From an uncultured Porphyromonas sp. (GTDB lineage Bacteria; Bacteroidota; Bacteroidia; Bacteroidales; Porphyromonadaceae), in assembly GCA_945965245.1 (NCBI GenBank), contig CAMFNC010000141.1, positions 1 to 15,491 on the forward strand: 15,491 bases of DNA. Reading direction: 5' to 3'. Positions 13,003-15,491 of this stretch are shown in pieces (positions within the stretch are counted from its first letter, which is position 1; each line of letters begins with the position of its first letter). The notes under the pieces were generated by a model. It had not been told where the DNA came from, ran no database searches, and saw only the letters and a list, made by a program, of their open reading frames with translations. The translations under genes were made by a program, and so were the position numbers.

Positions 13003-15491
13003 ATGTTTTCTCGATTCAATCTCATTATGCAAAAAAAGAAAGCCCAAATCTTGTGGTTCTCTGTGGGAGCCATAGCTCTGATTGCCCTGCTCTTGGGCAT
13101 TATCCTGTTCAGACCCAAACCTATCCGTGTGGCCGTGGTCAATATGCCGGAATTTATGTTGGCACGAATGCAAGTATCGGCAGACAGCCGAAACGTATCG
13201 CTGCATGTGGTTTCGGACACCAAAAAACTGCGCCGATACGATGCCGTCATCGGCTTTGGCATGGGACTGAAATGGACGGACGAAGACCGGGAGCGTGTGG
13301 AAGCACTGGACGATAAAGATATTCCCTACATCGTCATGATGAGTCCGAACCCCGAAAACAGCCTTTGCAATCTGGACTCGGTGCAGCAAGAAACGCTTAT
13401 CAACTATATAGCATACGGGGGATCGGCCAACTACCGCTCCGGCTTGAACTATCTGCGGCGTGACATCCTGCACAAATCGCTGCGAGAGGGCGAAGTAAAG
13501 GCTCCCAAAACATATCCATCGGACTTGCTCTTTACTGCCGATGATGAAGATATGGCTTTTGAAACGGTGAATGCATATCAGCATTACTACGACCGACACG
13601 GCTATCGCTCCGGTGCTCCGCGCGTGATGTTGCTCACGGGTATGGCAGGGCCGTTCAACTCTAATCGTGAATATCTGGACGAAATCATCGGTGGACTGCA
13701 AAAAGCCGGCATGAATGTCTATCCCGTATCCGCCGGTGGCAAGCGTTTGGAGTTCATGCGGCAAATTCGTCCGGATTTAATGGTCTATCTGGCACACGGC
13801 CGATTGGCTGTGGGGCGTAGTACAGAGGTTGCCGAGTGGCTTCGCGAGCATAATGTCCCGCTACTCTCTCCGCTCATCATCAATCAAGAAATAGAAAAAT
13901 GGCAAAACGAGCCTAACGGCATGATGGGGGGATACCTGAGTCAAAGCGTGGTGACCCCGGAATTGGACGGAGCCGTGGAGCCGTTTGCGCTGGTGGGACT
14001 GGAGCCTCAACCCAATGGCATGAAATTATTCAAGACCATCCCCGGCAGATTGCCCGTATTCATCCGCCTATGCCAGAATTATCTGAAACTGAAGACCAAA
14101 CCCAACAGCGAAAAGCGATTGGCCATCATCTACTTCAAAGGCCCCGGACAAAACGCCATGCTGGCGCAAGGCTTGGAAGTAATACCATCGTTATACAACA
14201 CGCTGCGCCACCTGCAAAGCGAGGGATACAACGTGGACGGACTGCCCGGCACTGTGGCCGCATTTCGCAAACTCATCATGGACCGGGGGCCGGTATTCAA
14301 CAGCTATGCCGAAGGCAGTGCATCGCGCTATATACAAAGCGGTTATCCCGCCTTTGTGAGCACAGACAGCTTACAGTCTTGGCTTAGCCAAAGCATCGAG
14401 CCACGCATGGCAGACACCCTTCGGCAGCATTACGGAGTGGCACCGGGGCACTTCATGACCATGGAACAGGAGGGCAAGCCGGGCATTGCCGTGACTCGCA
14501 TCCAATTGGGCAATGTGGTGCTCATGCCTCAGCCGGCACAAGGAGCCGAAGCCAACGACTTCAAGATGGTGCACGGTTCCACTCCCGTGCCAGCCTATCC
14601 GTTTGTGACCGCTTATTTATGGTTGCGCCACGAATTTCATGCCGATGCCCTGATGCACTTCGGCACACACGGCAGCTTTGAATTTATCCAAGGCAAGCAA
14701 GTGGCGCTCAGCTCCTTGGACTGGGCAGACAGACTGCGCATGGATATCCCTCATATTTATTACTATACCACCGCCAATGTGGGTGAAGCCATGACGGCCA
14801 AGCGCAGAAGCTACGGACAGTTGGTTTCATATCTCAATGTGCCGTTTATGAATACAGAATTGGAAGGCAGTGTAAAACAATTTCTGGAGCTAACAGACCA
14901 ATATTTGGCAGAAGAAAAACCGAACGAGGAATTGGGACTGCGCATCAAACGCATGGCCATCCGTGAAGGCTATCATCGGGATTTGAAGTTGGACGATGCA
15001 CATCCCGACAAACCCTATACGCACTCCGAGACAGAATCTTTAGCGGACTTTGTGCAGGAATTGGCCTCTGCCAAAATTCCTGGTGGCATGTACACCACCG
15101 GCATACCCTTTCCTGCTCACAAAATCAAAAGTAGTGTGGAGCTACTTTCCGCAGACCCGATAGCCTATGCATTGGCTTCGCTGGATAAATTGCGCGGACG
15201 TGTAACCGACCGCCAGCTCAAGCATGAAGCCTTCTTCCAACGCAAATATGGTGCCGCGGCAGCACAAATAGTGATGCGCAACGAACGGCTCAAACCGCAG
15301 AATATAGATGCGGAACTGATACGTTGTGGCGTGACCGCCGAAGAGCTGGCACAGGTCAAGGAATGGGAAGAAAAAAGTCGGATGCAGGAGGAAATGCGCC
15401 AACAAATGGCTGCCATGATGATGGGTGGTGGCAGCGCACAACCTGAAGCCGCCAAAATGATGATGGGCGGCAAAAAGGGAGGAAAATTCAA
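13003..15491 (+). CDS. hmuS: HmuS/CobN-type membrane-anchored chelatase-like protein, 5' part
   Basis: 829 codons are open to the window edge, so the 3' end is missing (CobN-like proteins are usually 1,200-1,450 aa). The start at 13003 follows an A-rich run; an in-frame ATG at 13027 is the alternative. A single membrane helix (about 17-36) after a basic stretch anchors the protein. The large-subunit chelatase family is recognised from LMHFGTHGSFEF (550-561; His552, His556, Glu560), FIQGKQVALS, DIPHIYYY, and NVGEAMTAKRRSYGQ, equivalent to NPGEgtqAKRR in CobN. An N-terminal anchor plus CobN body is the HmuS layout. HmuS belongs to the heme-uptake hmu locus of P. gingivalis and has been linked to anaerobic removal of iron from heme in Bacteroides. 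A Met/Gly/Lys-rich segment lies at 794-828. No hmuY or hmuR precedes it. Confidence 0.8.
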   Translation, partial: MFSRFNLIMQKKKAQILWFSVGAIALIALLLGIILFRPKPIRVAVVNMPEFMLARMQVSADSRNVSLHVVSDTKKLRRYDAVIGFGMGLKWTDEDRERVEALDDKDIPYIVMMSPNPENSLCNLDSVQQETLINYIAYGGSANYRSGLNYLRRDILHKSLREGEVKAPKTYPSDLLFTADDEDMAFETVNAYQHYYDRHGYRSGAPRVMLLTGMAGPFNSNREYLDEIIGGLQKAGMNVYPVSAGGKRLEFMRQIRPDLMVYLAHGRLAVGRSTEVAEWLREHNVPLLSPLIINQEIEKWQNEPNGMMGGYLSQSVVTPELDGAVEPFALVGLEPQPNGMKLFKTIPGRLPVFIRLCQNYLKLKTKPNSEKRLAIIYFKGPGQNAMLAQGLEVIPSLYNTLRHLQSEGYNVDGLPGTVAAFRKLIMDRGPVFNSYAEGSASRYIQSGYPAFVSTDSLQSWLSQSIEPRMADTLRQHYGVAPGHFMTMEQEGKPGIAVTRIQLGNVVLMPQPAQGAEANDFKMVHGSTPVPAYPFVTAYLWLRHEFHADALMHFGTHGSFEFIQGKQVALSSLDWADRLRMDIPHIYYYTTANVGEAMTAKRRSYGQLVSYLNVPFMNTELEGSVKQFLELTDQYLAEEKPNEELGLRIKRMAIREGYHRDLKLDDAHPDKPYTHSETESLADFVQELASAKIPGGMYTTGIPFPAHKIKSSVELLSADPIAYALASLDKLRGRVTDRQLKHEAFFQRKYGAAAAQIVMRNERLKPQNIDAELIRCGVTAEELAQVKEWEEKSRMQEEMRQQMAAMMMGGGSAQPEAAKMMMGGKKGGKF

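Noticed and set aside
12949..13764. 271-codon open frame on the minus strand opposite the hmuS-like gene
   Set aside because: The plus strand encodes a recognisable anchored CobN-like protein here; the minus-strand product is His/Cys-scattered with no family pattern and is a shadow.

Overview
The window looks like a chromosomal segment of a Bacteroidales bacterium, most likely Porphyromonas or a close relative. Three things suggest this: promoter elements of the Bacteroidetes type (TAnnTTTG at -7) with no strong Shine-Dalgarno sites, the sequence of HtpG, and a membrane-anchored CobN-like protein of the HmuS type known from Porphyromonas and Bacteroides. The species cannot be fixed from sequence alone.

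Layout. Bases 1-172 hold a 22-bp-period palindromic repeat array and a terminator. Bases 173-6940 (minus strand) form a compact operon read right to left: cysS, a family 2 glycosyltransferase, a YfhO-type multi-pass membrane protein, and a large outer-envelope lipoprotein with an OmpA-like region and TPRs. A consensus promoter lies just upstream of cysS. Bases 7137-7187 are the strong terminator of htpG, which occupies 7210-9270. htpG is preceded by a textbook -24/-12 (sigma-54) promoter sequence. Bases 9376-12421 (minus strand) are a tightly coupled four-gene operon: a metal-binding lipoprotein of the ZnuA/TroA type, an ABC ATPase of the ZnuC type, a sensor kinase with almost no sensor domain, and an OmpR-type response regulator. 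No membrane permease gene accompanies the ABC genes. Its promoter overlaps a perfect 16-bp palindrome.

Bases 12483-12762 are the scar of an insertion sequence of the ISAs1 type: one decayed end plus an internally deleted transposase. Bases 12810-12873 are a second copy of the 22-bp-period array, inverted relative to the first and matching it at 62 of 64 positions, so the two copies bracket almost 13 kb. From 13003 to the window edge on the plus strand runs the 5' part (829 codons) of an HmuS/CobN-type chelatase-like gene involved in heme or tetrapyrrole metal handling.

How the parts may work together. The GT2 plus YfhO pair resembles the two enzyme parts of extracytoplasmic glycosylation systems, with the lipoprotein as possible partner. 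The SBP/ATPase/kinase/regulator operon looks like a metal-responsive unit. The hmuS-like gene starts its own transcription unit right beside an IS scar and lacks the hmuY/hmuR genes that precede it in P. gingivalis.
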